64,000 nucleotides of DNA from Gymnothorax reevesii (Eukaryota; Chordata; Actinopteri; Anguilliformes; Muraenidae). The stretch spans positions 93,873,575 through 93,937,574 of the forward strand of contig CM056583.1 of the NCBI GenBank assembly GCA_029721435.1, written 5' to 3'. The translations under genes were made by a program, and so were the position numbers. Shown here in pieces: positions 10,860-22,125 of the stretch (its first letter is position 1; each line of letters begins with the position of its first letter). Under the pieces are notes generated by a model. It did not search any database. It had not been told where the DNA came from and saw only the letters and a program-made list of their open reading frames with translations.

Positions 10860-12357
10860 CTGTGGGCGTGATCGAAGCGAGTAGGGGAGAATACGCGTAA
10901 CTCAAAAGCGCTTAACTCGAGTCTCGTAAAAAAGGACCTACGCGCAAATGGGAGAATAAACCCCTTCTTCTCTATTGACTTCCGTGCACCAAATATAACT
11001 GTTAGCTAGTTAGGCTAGCAAAATAATGTTAGGTAACTTGCTAGCTAGCTACAAAGCCTTTTTGCCAACTTAGATAACTCAGCTAGTCTCGCTCAGGTCA
11101 AAAGTAAAAGCTGTTCAAGTTGATGAACCTCTTGGCTGTGCTGTAGCGCTGTTTGTTGGTGATCACTCTGCTAGAGTTGAGAGAGGAGGAGAGGAAGTCG
11201 TGTGGGATTGAAGCTGAGAATTTACCTTTGTGTTTATGGGGTTTTCTTAAAATAATTAGTTTGTTAAGACTCAAACAATAATAGAGATTAGACGATTTGC
11301 TTCCGAGGTATAACCTTTGTCGCAGTAGGGACAGGGAGAATCTTTCCCCCTTTTTCCCCCTGTAAGAACTCGGTGAGCAAACAGCCAAATTAAGTCGCTA
11401 ATCTGGTCAAATAAAAGCGACGGGGGTTTTTTGGGGGGTTTTAGTCTCCTGGGAGCAAAGCAAAGTAAGGTAAAGTAAAATAAATTTTTACGCTAAATTA
11501 AGAGAATACATTAGATGCTAAATAGTCAAACTAAGTGAATTGTGCGATATACAAAGTAAAACAGTTTTCAGGGACTGTGGTACTTGCCGGCTCTTCTGAT
11601 TACACACATTGTAAATACCCGATCTTTGTATTTTCCTCCGGTTGCTGTGCCTTGATCAGCTGATTAAAGTTTAACTGCTTGTTCGAGTGCGTAGGACAGC
11701 TTGTTGGGGGAGGTACCGTGTTTATTTCGCTCTCATAGTAAAAAGCTTGTTTATTCGGTCCGTTTTAATTAAAGGGAACAGCGGCTTTACTCTTTTCTGG
11801 GTTACCCTTGGTTGTATTTGCAGCTAGCTAGCTAGATAAGTACTGTTTGCATTCTTGGCTGGGGATCTGAGATTTAGTATTTAGTTAGTGGTGCAGCAGT
11901 CACTTGACTCGTTCGTTAGGTTAGGTTGGAATTTGAAAAGGTAAGTTTTTATCGGAGTGCTCCGTCTCCTCCAGTTTTTCCTGGGTGCTGAAGCCAGTCT
12001 GTTTTATCTGGGCTCTCAGCTAAGCCCTGTGATATTTTTAGTTTAGTATATCAATATTATTGGGACTATAAACTCATGCCGGCTATTAGGAGTGCTTATT
12101 ACATATAGAGTTTGGCTCAGTTTGGTATTTCATTTCTTTTAACTGTAACTAAGCCCCTTTTAAAAGAGGCTTATAATCAATTTACATTTACGTAAATTTA
12201 CATCAATTTACAACCCCGGGGTTTCTATTGTGACTGCTGCTTAGGGCTTCCTAGATTAATAAATTAATTAATAAATTGTGGTTCCTCAGCTTCTATCTCG
12301 GCATTAGTCATTTTCTTTTATCTAGGGTGAGCAAAGTCATTAGGTTGGGGGTTCAAA
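10860..12357. other. No gene recognised; may include CR1 5' UTR
   Basis: This is non-coding sequence upstream of CR1 ORF1. It contains GCTAGCTAGCT runs near 11035 and 11820 and a CTTAACTC palindrome near 10900. The CR1 5' end cannot be placed because no other copy in the window reaches this far. Confidence 0.4.
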
Positions 12358-13330
12358 ATGTGGCCAAAACTATATGATGGTTGCAGGATGATTGCACTTT
12401 TGGAAAGAGATTTCCAGGGTGGGTTTGTCTGCCACCGGTGCCAGCTAATTGAACATCTGGGGAGCAAGATCCTTGATCTTCAGGGCCAGTTGGCGGCGCG
12501 ACATAGTTCCTCTAGGAACTCTACTGATTTGGAACTAAGTAGTATGTTGTTTAGAGAAATAGTGTGTACGCTGAAGCAGGGTGGTACTGGGATCCCAGAG
12601 CAGGCAGGGAGAGAAGGTGACTGTAGGTTGGCAGCGCAGGAAAGGGCGTGCACGTCGTACAGCGACAGCTCCTCTTGTCATTGAGGTGTCTAACGGATTC
12701 CAGGCCTTGCAGGAACTCGAATTAGCCCCTGACCCTGAGAGTGAGGGGACTGATGAGCAGCAGGGCACCCTGTTGGCCTCTACCCCTCAGGAAAGAGAGT
12801 TATTGATAGTGGGGGACTCAATACTTAGAGGAATAGATACCTTGGTCTGTTCCCGCGACAAGGAGTCTCGTACGGTGTGTTGCCTGCCTGGTGCCCAGGT
12901 AGGAGACCTCCTGGAGCGTGCGGACAAGCTCCTGGCCAGAGCGGGGAGGGATCCAGTTGTCATGGTCCATGTTGGGACAAATGACATAGGTAAGGGTAAG
13001 TTTGAGGTTCTGCAAAGCAAATTTGTGGAATTAGCTGAGAAGCTTAGGAGCAGATCCTCAACGGTAGTGTTCTCCGGGATTCTACCGGTACCACGTGCAA
13101 GCAGAGGTAAGCAGAATTCTATCTGGAGGTTTAACACTTGGCTACAAACCTGGTGTAGGAAAGAGGGGTATAGGTTTATGGGGCACTGGAACTTTTTCTG
13201 GGACAGGGGTGACCTGTTCAAGCCTGACGGGCTGCACCAGAACCGGAGGGGTACCTTTGCACTGGGCCAGCGTATGTTTAGGGCAGCACAGGATTATTTA
13301 AACTCGGGACTTGGGGGGCAGGGAGGTTAG
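12358..13330 (+). pseudogene. CR1 ORF1, SGNH-hydrolase (esterase) protein, frameshifted
   Basis: The N-terminal frame (12358-12684) has a CxxC segment ('FVCHRCQ') followed by a heptad-like stretch. The remainder is read in another frame up to 13330, so a frameshift lies around 12590-12680. The C-terminal domain shows SGNH-hydrolase blocks: GDS with the catalytic Ser at 12818-12820, GTND at 12974-12985, and DGLH with Asp at 13226 and His at 13235. Esterase domains in ORF1 are known from the CR1 clade, where they may help the ORF1 RNA-binding particle contact membranes or lipids. The esterase residues look intact, and only the frame break disables it. Confidence 0.85.
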
Positions 13331-13350
13331 TGAGTGTTACACATAGGGAA

Positions 13351-16254
13351 ATGCAGACTGCCCTGATGGAAGCTGATTGCGTAACATGCACTATCAATGT
13401 TTTACTTTTCAAGCAACAAAGCGTAGTGGGGGGCTCAAGGCGGCGGCCTTGGGGAAAATCATGGGGGAAGAGCATTAGTAATAACCTGAAATGTTTTTAT
13501 TTAAATGCAAGAAGCATAAGAAATAAATTTCCAGAACTTGAGGCTGCTATGATTAGTGAGGGCTATGACATAGTTGGGATAACAGAGACATGGCTATGTG
13601 AAGAGGATGAAGATGAATATAATATAGAAGGTTATAAGCTCTTTAGGAAGGATAGATGTAATGGGTGAGGAGGAGGCGTAGCAATCTATGTGAACGAAAA
13701 CATTTCTGTACAGGAAATTCCCGAGATTGAACATTCCTTTTCCTGTGAAGATATCTGGGTCGGGCTCATTGGCAAACACGAGATGGGTTTAAACATAGGA
13801 GTATGCTATCGACCACCAGCTTTGGACAGTACAATCAATGAAATGCTTTTTAGGAGGATTACGCAAGCTTGTAGAGGAGGAGGGACGATTATCATGGGAG
13901 ACTTAAATTATCCTGGTATCAATTGGGAAATGGTGAAAGGACAGGGTAGGGGGGAGGAAGAATTTCTAGATGTTATAAATGATAATTTCTTGGTGCAGTA
14001 TGTTAATAAACCTACCAGAGAGAAGGCAATTTTAGGCTAGGTGCTCTGTAATGACCCCGATAGAATTAGCAATGCTGAGGCACTGGAGCCACTTGGGACA
14101 AGTGATCACTCTGCTGTTAATTTTGATGTTTCATGAGAAGTTAAAAAGGTGCATTTGAAAACAAAAATGTTCAATTTTAGGCGAGCAAACTTTGACAGGA
14201 TGCGCTCATATCTAGCTGAGATAAAATGGGAGACACTCCTGGACTGTAAGTCTGTAAATGAGATGTGGGAAAGATTTAAGGGGGTTTAACTTGAATCACC
14301 ATGCAGATTCATTACGAAGGTGTCTAAAAGTAAGCTGAAAAAGCAGAATCCTCAGTGGATGACCAAAAGTATTTGTAGGATGTTGAGGGAAAAGAGGAAT
14401 CTTTATAAGATGCACTTAAAGGATAACAGTGAGAATACTAGGGCTGAATACTGTAAAATGCGGGCTGCGGTCAAAAAAGAGCTGAGGAATGCTAGAAGAC
14501 TGTATGAAAGACAAATTGTAGAGGGGGCAAAAACTAGCCCTAAGCGCTTCTTTCAGTTCTGTAGCAGAAAAAGGAAAGTTAAAGAGCAGGTTAAGTTCAT
14601 AAAGAATAAAAATGGATCGCTGCTATATGATAACAAGCATATTGCGGATGCCTTAAACAGTTACTTTGTTGAGAATTTTACCTCAGAGGCGGTCTTTATT
14701 TGGCCAGAGGGCATGTCAAATGCTGAAGATTATTTAGCGGAAATTGAGGTTCGGGATAACGAAGTATTAGGCAAGTTGCATAAACTAAAAGCAGATAAGG
14801 CGGCGGGTCCTGATGGCTTATATCCTAGAGTGCTCAGGGAAGCTGGTGAGTTCATCTTTAAGCCGCTATCCGCCATCTTCAGACGGTCTTTAGAAACTGG
14901 AGAAATACCAAATGATTGGAAACAGGGCAATATAACACCCATATATAAGAAAGGGGACCGTACCAAGCCAGGAAACTACAGGCCAGCGAGTTTAACTTGC
15001 ATTTCGCGCAAAATATTGGAATCTATCATAAAAGATGAGCTGGACTTATTTCTTGAACGTAACAGTATCTTGAGGGATAGTCAACATGGTTTTCGGAAGG
15101 GAAGGTCATGCCTAACAAACCTTCTGGAATTTTTTGAAGAGGCCACCAGGACTTACGACCAGAGCAGGGCTTATGACATCATATAATTGGATTTTCAGAA
15201 ATCATTCGATACAGTACTGCATAAGAGACTAATTTTTAAAATGAGCTCCATTGGAGTTACAGGAGGTATTCTGAAGTGGATTCAAAACTGGTTACAGGAC
15301 AGAACTCAAAGAGTAGTGGTCAGTGATATCTCATCTGAGCTGGGTGTGATGGGGAGTGGCGTCCCCCAGGGATCGGAGTTGGGACCCCTGCTATTCCTCA
15401 TTTACATTAATGACCTTGATAGGAACATTGAGAGCAGATTGGTTAAATTTGCAGATGATACAAAATTGGGGGGTTTGGCAAATAGTCTGGGGTCCACGAA
15501 AGTGATTCAGGACGATTTGGATAGAATCCAGAATTGGGCAGAAATGTGGCAAATAAAATTTAATCCAGCAAAATGTAAAGTTGTACATGTAGGTAATAAA
15601 AACATTAGACGGGATTACTTCATGGGAAGTTTAAAACTGGAATGTGCTGCTCAAGAGAAAGATCTGGGAGTGATTAACCAAACCCTCACAGGTTCTAGCC
15701 ATTGTGCCGTAGCAGTTAAAAAAGCCAATCGGATGCTCGGATACATTGCCAAAAGTATTGAGTACAAATCTAAGCTTCTTCTTCTGTACAACACGTTCAT
15801 TAGACCACACCTGGAGTATTGTGTACAGTTCTGGGGACCATACTTTAAGAGAGATATAGAGGCTCTAGAGAAAATTCAGAGAAAAGCCACTAAGCTTATT
15901 CTAGGTATAAAACATGAAAGTTACGAGAAGAGGCTGAAGATCCTTAATCTCTTTAGTTTAAGGAAAAGGAGACTCAGGGGTGATATGATTGAGGTCTTTA
16001 AATATTTTAAAGGGATTAACAAAGTGAATCATGTAGGATTCCTTCGACTAAGTGTTGTGAGTAGAACTCGGGGTCACACATGGAAGTTGACCAAAGGTAA
16101 ATTTAGCACTGATATTTGGAAATATATCTTCACCCAAAGAGTAATTTCAATGTGGAATAGCTTACCTGACCATATTGTTGAGGCATAGACCTTGGGGGTT
16201 TTCAAGAGCAGGCTTGACCTAAAGCTAGATACCATTGAGTCATTTAGTATCTGA
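13351..16254 (+). pseudogene. CR1 ORF2, endonuclease-reverse transcriptase with six stops
   Basis: One frame runs from about 13330 to the TGA at 16252-16254. The APE endonuclease comes first ('LNARSIRNKF', 'TETWL', 'GDLNYPGINW', 'SDHSAV'). The RT follows ('ADKAAGPDG', 'GNYRPASLT', 'GVPQGS', catalytic FADD at 15448-15459) and then the CR1 C-terminal region. In-frame stops lie at 13666, 14038, about 14134, about 14287, 15184 and 16186. No frameshift was needed to read it end to end. The true start is not certain; the first ATG after the ORF1 stop is at 13351. The enzyme nicks target DNA and primes cDNA synthesis there. Confidence 0.88.
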
Positions 16255-16369
16255 AGGGATATATTCACAATAGTATAAAGAAACTGGCAAGCTTAGTTGG
16301 GCTGAAAGGCCTGTTCTTGCCATTTATGTTATGTTATGTTTTGTTATGTTATGTCATGCTATGTTATGA

Positions 16370-17719
16370 TGCTCTCCATAGCAGCTGGGAGCCGGGAACC
16401 GTTGTGTTCATGTGGACATGCAGAGTTTTTCTTTTACATTTACTTTTGTGGTTTGCGTTTTGCCCCTGTCCAGCGCAGGAGTGCACATTGAAGTCGCCTC
16501 CACAGCTTTTTTCCAAAGCCTTTTTCAAAAACCATTCAAACTATAGTCTGATTCAGCATCTCGCTGCGCACAAAGCATACTGACCCCGGTCAAAGTTCAA
16601 GACTACCCAGATCTTGTTCACAACAGTAAATTCAGAGGAATGTGACACAGATATTGAATACTTTGAGCATTGTAAGGTCATTGTTTTGAAAGATTTTTGT
16701 AAGAAATGGGGCTGCACTATTACTAGGAAGAGAAAAAAGAACTTGTGGCCCTCACTAGGGCATTGTCATCGCAAAAGGCCCCCATAGTGTTAATAAAACA
16801 ACAAGAACGGAAGGTTGTCAGACTAGACCATAAATCCTGACTCGCGAATGATGTTGACGGCTGGTGGTTAACAACTCCAGATCCCTTGGAACTGACAAAC
16901 GGTTGGAAGAATGAATGGTCATCCACACCCAATACATAATATTCATTACAGGCCTATACAATCTGCGTACTTATATAAAGTGGCGGCTACTCAACAGAAA
17001 GCTGGGAGGGCGGAACGCATGCCTTTGAACATGATGAGATCTGATACGTTTTCAATTACTTTCATTGATTGCAGATTTGGTCACTCCCCAAACATTTAGC
17101 TATTTCACGTGTGGCTAACTCACTTCTTTGAGGTAGCAGAAGTAAAGAAACAAAACGCTTCATTGGGACATGAAATACAGTTGCTAAATTGATGATGAAG
17201 TGCAGGTTTGATAAACTACTTTGCAGGAAATGCCAAATTAACACGCATAATCTATCGTAGTTTAGGCTATCTTTCTGGATCTTTTCCTTCAGTAGGAAAA
17301 GGGATGAGCAGTATGGTGGGTCACGTACACAGAGTGTTGTTCCTTTATTGCACTCATGAATAGAGTAAAATTCCGCCATCCACTTCTTAAGCTTGCATGT
17401 ACCGTCAGGACAATCACAGACTGAACAATGTGAACTTGGCATATTGCCTTAAAACAACCTTAGGCAACGTAAAATAACTTCAGTGATTACGATAAGTAGC
17501 CAGCTGCTCCACTGGGATAGCTAGGCTTGATCGGCTTTGTTGACATCGTGGGTAGGCTTGAACTCTGACCGGAAAATCTTTGGACATGTGTAATGATAAT
17601 GTCAATTTAGTCTATTCATGGTTCATCTCCTGGCTACCAAGCTAAGTTCCATACTATTGGCTGACCCTGTAAACTAAAAGAAGTTGATTCGTACATTCGA
17701 GCGAGGGTTGATTGGCTGA
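16370..17719. other. No gene recognised
   Basis: Short open frames on both strands show no family motif or convincing splice sites. A Ser/Cys-rich frame on the - strand (17062-17442) has no recognisable homology and is treated as chance. Confidence 0.5.
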
Positions 17720-17773
17720 CAAACATACGGCTCCATGAAGTCCAGTAGCGTACAAATACTTATTGGAGCCACT
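17720..17773. mobile_element. Tc1-like terminal fragment A
   Basis: About 54 bp, ending in AAATACTTATTGGAGCCACTG then TA, is the inverted counterpart of 17884-17937. It is an isolated Tc1 end with no transposase attached. Confidence 0.7.
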
Positions 17774-17883
17774 GTAGAATAGCTTGCCTGACCATATTGT
17801 TGAGGCAGAATCCTCAGGAATTTTCAAGAACAGGCTTGACTTAAAGCTAGATACCACTGCGTCATTGAATATCTAAAGTGATA
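17774..17883 (+). mobile_element. CR1 3' fragment between Tc1 ends
   Basis: It matches the end of CR1 ORF2 ('GAATAGCTTGCCTGACC...' to the codons before the stop; compare 16153-16254). It is about 110 bp and lies exactly between two opposed Tc1 ends. Confidence 0.75.
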
Positions 17884-18290
17884 CCGTGGCTCCAATAAGT
17901 ATTTGCACACTACTGTACTTCATGGAGCCGGTTACGGATGGCCTGGGCACAAACATGGCTTCCAGTTGCTTCCTCCACTTTGGTGGCAAGACTGGAGGCC
18001 GAGGACTGTCTCTCCCTCTGTACCAACAGGGAGATGTACCGGTCAGTGCGCTGGCTGGTCTTCCTGGGACATCCTTTCCTGGCTGCATTGGCTATGTGTC
18101 CAGACTGTTTGTACTTCTTGATGATGTACTGCACGGTCGTGTGGCGTAACGATAGCAGAGTTCCAATTTTTCTGGTGCTTTGGCCTTCTGAATGATTTGC
18201 TCCTGCATTCGACGGGGATTATATGTATATTTTTTATCAATTCTGAGATGGTGTGGTGGAGGCCATTTGTTGATCTGCCATGGAATGACC
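17884..18290 (-). mobile_element. Tc1-like transposon, deletion derivative
   Basis: The terminus CGTGGCTCCAATAAG lies next to TA. On the - strand, the frame 17910-18134 encodes the paired-like HTH region of a Tc1 transposase ('QYIIKKYKQSGHIANA', 'GCPRKTS', 'RNRLHE'). The catalytic DDE half is missing: the N-terminal domain runs directly into the terminal repeat. The start region near 18240-18290 is frameshifted relative to it. Confidence 0.75.
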
Positions 18291-19830
18291 CTATAATAAA
18301 TGTAGTTGCAGGACAGATGGCTCAGTGCTTTACAGAGATCTGATTCTTAATAGATGCAGGGTTGCTGAAATCAGGTGGTAAGTTTTACCGTTTGTGGTGG
18401 GCTCGATATGGCATGATTTGAGGGTAAAAATGGCCAAAAATCTGAGTTTATTTGCAGGGAGGTATGAGCTCAGAGTAGGGGGTGCTGAGAGAGAGAGTCT
18501 AATGACGTCATATAAATGCTTCTCAGCAGCACAACATTCATGATAGGCTGCTTTGAACGAGCAACATTTTTTTGGCACTGGACAGCATGAGAAGCGGTTG
18601 TAAAATTTTGTTTTGGATTTTTTGGATGCTGTCTGACATCCAGTTTTCCCATCTAAGAAGCCGCTCACGAGCAGCTGGCGGGGCATATATTCGCTTTTAC
18701 TTCAGCTGCCAAAACACACCATCACAGTCGCATCTCCTCTTATAGGTTGCCCCTCGCGGCCTGTAAATTTCACAGGCCGAAAGATCAACTCCAAAACTGA
18801 AAAGAAAATGTGCAACACTGCTAACTTTACAAAAGCGCTCTAGCTTCACTAACAACTGAATTTTCGATCAAACAACCTCCATCAGAGTTACTCGGCGTTA
18901 TCCAAACATTAGTTCCTAATAAAGCAAATAATATTTGCAAATGCCCAAACAAGCTAACTAACTCACATTCGTAACACAAAATTTGTCATTTAGCTGTGTA
19001 GCAAAATATTTAAAGTAGTAGAGCTAATGGAAATATGAACGCTTCATGCAGACATAAGTTCGATTCTTGTAACTCCCAACATGTGCTTGTAAGCCCACTT
19101 ACATCTTCGGACAGCATGATGAGATGGATTTTGCCGTCAGTTTTTATTCCCCGGACATGATGCTCACAATCGCCAATCGAGGTTTTTTGGCAATGGCAGA
19201 ATAACCGAGCGACTGTGCTCACTTCGGAGTAACCAAGCGACCGTGCTCACTTCGGAGATGGGACATTTAGGCCTGTCCTATTTCTTACAGTTGAGGCATA
19301 TGCGGGAGCACTGTTCTTGTACGGTCTTGCCTCTGTACCGTCTTTGGCAGAGTCTCATTTGCATATTATCTCTTGGCTAAAATTTCAAGGTTCTGCGGCC
19401 AGTAGAGGCCCCTTTAAAAGGTGGGGTCTCTGATTACCTGGGTGACACATGTTTATTACTTGTCCATGCTCATTTATTAGCTGCATGAGTTCTTGATCTT
19501 TTGATTAGTTTTAAAGCTGTTTGCAATTCATCCCATATTGTTTGTTTAAATGTCCAGCATTAAATTCACTGTAAAGTCCAGAATTTGATGTCGACAGCAT
19601 GAATCCATGGACCCAACTAGACTTATCACAGATGTTCAGGCTTGAGGTGGTGGTGTAATTGTGCGGGGAAATGTTTTCCTGGTGCACTTAAGGTCCAGTG
19701 ATACCAATCAGTCATCATTTGAATGCTACAGCCTGTGTGAGTGTTGTTGCTAACCATGTGCATATCTTTATGACCACAAATGCCCCAACTTTGAATGGCT
19801 ATTTCTCAGCATGATAATACTGTAAAAAGA
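18290..19830. other. No gene recognised
   Basis: Mostly AT-rich sequence with no transposon terminus recognised. It holds a 28-bp unit duplicated in tandem at about 19201-19256 (core GTGCTCACTTCGGAG). Confidence 0.5.
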
Positions 19831-21111
19831 GGGTCAGGTGAACACCAGATGCAGGATCCAGAAGGGTTTATTAAAACACAAAACACTAGGAGAAAATTGG
19901 CAGACATGCCAGAAATAAAACACCGTGCACAAGCACTGAACAAATGGGAAAACTAAGGTGCACTGCCTAAGGCAGGGGGAAACAGAAATACTCACTCCAA
20001 GAGTGGCTAAACTAGAAAAACAAAAACTGGACCTAACTAGACTGACAGAAAACACTGGGAGACTTAAACAAGGGGCAGACAAGACGAGGGCGCAGCAAAA
20101 TACAAGACTCGGGAATCATACAAAGGAAATCCTCAGAAGGCACAGGGAGCTGAGATTTCACCATGCAGATCTGAGTCTAAACACAAAGTTCCGTCTGACG
20201 GCCCCTCCCATCTCTGCCACATATATGGTCACAAGATGAGGCGGGGACTCGGAATGCAATCTCGACTGGAACAGAAACACATGGGATTAATAAACAATTA
20301 CACGAGAACCGGGTTAACAATAATGACTAGAGACAAGACGCTGAGACCATCAATCAAACTAGACAGTTTAGATTAAGGTCATCTAAACGTGACGAGCAAA
20401 AAGCACCACGAGAGAAGCGCAGTAAAGCACAGCTTTTAAAAGCAATTAATCAGAGACAGCTTAGGGAGAACTTACTACAGCTAGGAACACGCACTCGCTA
20501 ATGAGTTAATTAAGGTTAACTACGTGACAAAAAATTTACAATCACCCTCAAATAAGTGCTGGTTAGTACGGGTTCGTAATATCCTATCAGAGAACGCATT
20601 CACTCAGAGTTTAGCGAGACCCAGGCTGCGTTCCAATCCGAAAAAATGCTTGCTTCGTCGTGTTCACTCGCCCTCCAATCGATTTTTTTCCCAAAAAATC
20701 CCGGATGTAAGATGGCTGGCACTTGTAGGGTTGTTCCAATTCAGTTTTGCGGAGAGGAGGGCGCATTTTCATTTGCTCAAGCCCTCGATTATCCTCCCTC
20801 AAATGAAGCCAACAACGTACATCCCTCCAAGCTTTGATATTGACCAGAATGCTTTGCTCATTCTCCCTCGGTCAAAATTTCATGTCCGCCATTTATTTCA
20901 GATGGCAAAAGGAGGAATTGTGGTTGGGAAATTACCAAACAAATTTAAGAATTGTGTTCGAGTAGTGTGCAATTTATGGCAGAGTTCTATGCAAATAGCG
21001 AAGTTTGGGGATGAGGGGCATCGGTTTCGCATTATTTTTAAGCATTTGAGACTTTACATTCATTTTTGCTGTAGCTAGCCTATAGCATCTGTGAGGACTG
21101 TTGCGGAGCTA
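19830..21111. other. A-rich unclassified sequence, no gene recognised
   Basis: Bases 19830-20620 are A- and G-rich and look repeat-derived, but no termini were found. The open frame 20524-21078 (184 codons) has no domain, no splice support and low complexity. I treat it as chance. Confidence 0.4.
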
Positions 21112-21276
21112 AAAGCCGCTTTCACACTGGACGCGAAACACATTTTTCGCGCAACAGATTACATTCAAATGCAAAGACGCGAATGCACGCAAAATGCATC
21201 CATCGCACTGATCATACAATCTGTCGTGCGAAAAATTCGTTTCGCATCTGAAGTGAAAGCAGCTTTATTTTCCCAT
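21112..21276. mobile_element. Foldback MITE
   Basis: Two arms of about 48 bp, 21112-21161 and 21228-21276, are imperfect inverted repeats beginning AAAGCCGCTTTCAC and ending GTGAAAGCAGCTTT. A 66-bp loop rich in CGCGAATGC-like words separates them. No target duplication is certain. Confidence 0.65.
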
Positions 21277-21279
21277 AAG

Positions 21280-22125
21280 GCAGTCACAAATGCCACAGCA
21301 GTCAAACGAGCATGCCGTCTTCTACTTGCCACGAACACGCGATACGCTTCCGCGTGAACTGTAAAAGGTAGAACGAACACATAGATATATCTATGGAACG
21401 TACAGGCAACTAACTCACTCGGTTCCATGGCAACGCAAACTTCCCAGTGGCTTGTTGACAAACGTAGTAGTGCAGAAAAAACGCGGCGAGGGTCGTTCCA
21501 ATCAGATTTCCCACAACCCTCCCCCTAAGTCCCCTCTATTGCCCTCCCTCGCTCGGGAAGGGCTTACTCGCCTGTTACATCATTCGGAGGGCTAACTCGA
21601 GTGGAGGGAAGAAGTAAAGGGAGTATCTTATTTTGAAATTAATGAAATACCAGAGCCGAAACCGAAAGAGGAAACGTGATTGGACAACGAGGCGCAGGCA
21701 TGCTGAAGGCAGTCACGCGACATTACTGGAGTTTGGCAGAGTGAGAGTGGATCGTCAGACGGCAGAAATGAAAGCTGAAATGTAAAATGAAAATAAAGCA
21801 CAAGCACAAATAAGCACAAAGACAGCACACAAAAGGCAGAATCATAACAAATCCGCCATTTCACAGAGCCCCCCCCCCCCCATGGACTCTCCAGTTACTA
21901 GATCTGAAACCAATGGAGCATGTTTAGAATGGAATGGAACAGGAGATCCACTGAATTAATGTGCAGTTTACAACTTATCTCCATAAATTATGTGATGTAA
22001 TCATATCAACATACACAAGACTCTCAAAGGAATGTTTCAGAAATCTTGTGGAATCAATGTCACATACAACTGGGGCTGTTCTCTGACCCTATCCGGAATG
22101 AGGACACTGTTGCTGAAGTATTATA
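21280..22125. other. No gene recognised
   Basis: Unclassified sequence with CCTCCC-rich text at 21490-21600 and a C-run at about 21870-21882. Confidence 0.45.

Larger units (their letters stand above)
12358..16368 (+). mobile_element. CR1-type LINE, nearly full length
   Basis: The order is ORF1 with an SGNH-esterase domain, ORF2 with an APE-type endonuclease and reverse transcriptase, a short 3' UTR and an ATGTT-like tail (about 16324-16368). This is the complete CR1 layout. The 5' boundary is uncertain. Other fragments of the same subfamily lie at 1-705, 17.77-17.88, 30.77-32.0, 46.4-47.7 and 51.2-52.1 kb. ORF2 has point stops but no frameshift, so the copy is moderately young. Confidence 0.92.

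Noticed and set aside
12818..12820. Host esterase gene (GDS motif)
   Set aside because: It is followed directly by CR1 ORF2 and repeated in the CR1 copy at 46.4 kb, so it is the LINE ORF1 domain.
20524..21078. 184-codon open frame on the + strand
   Set aside because: No domain, biased composition, no splice or transcript signals, and it lies in repeat-like sequence.
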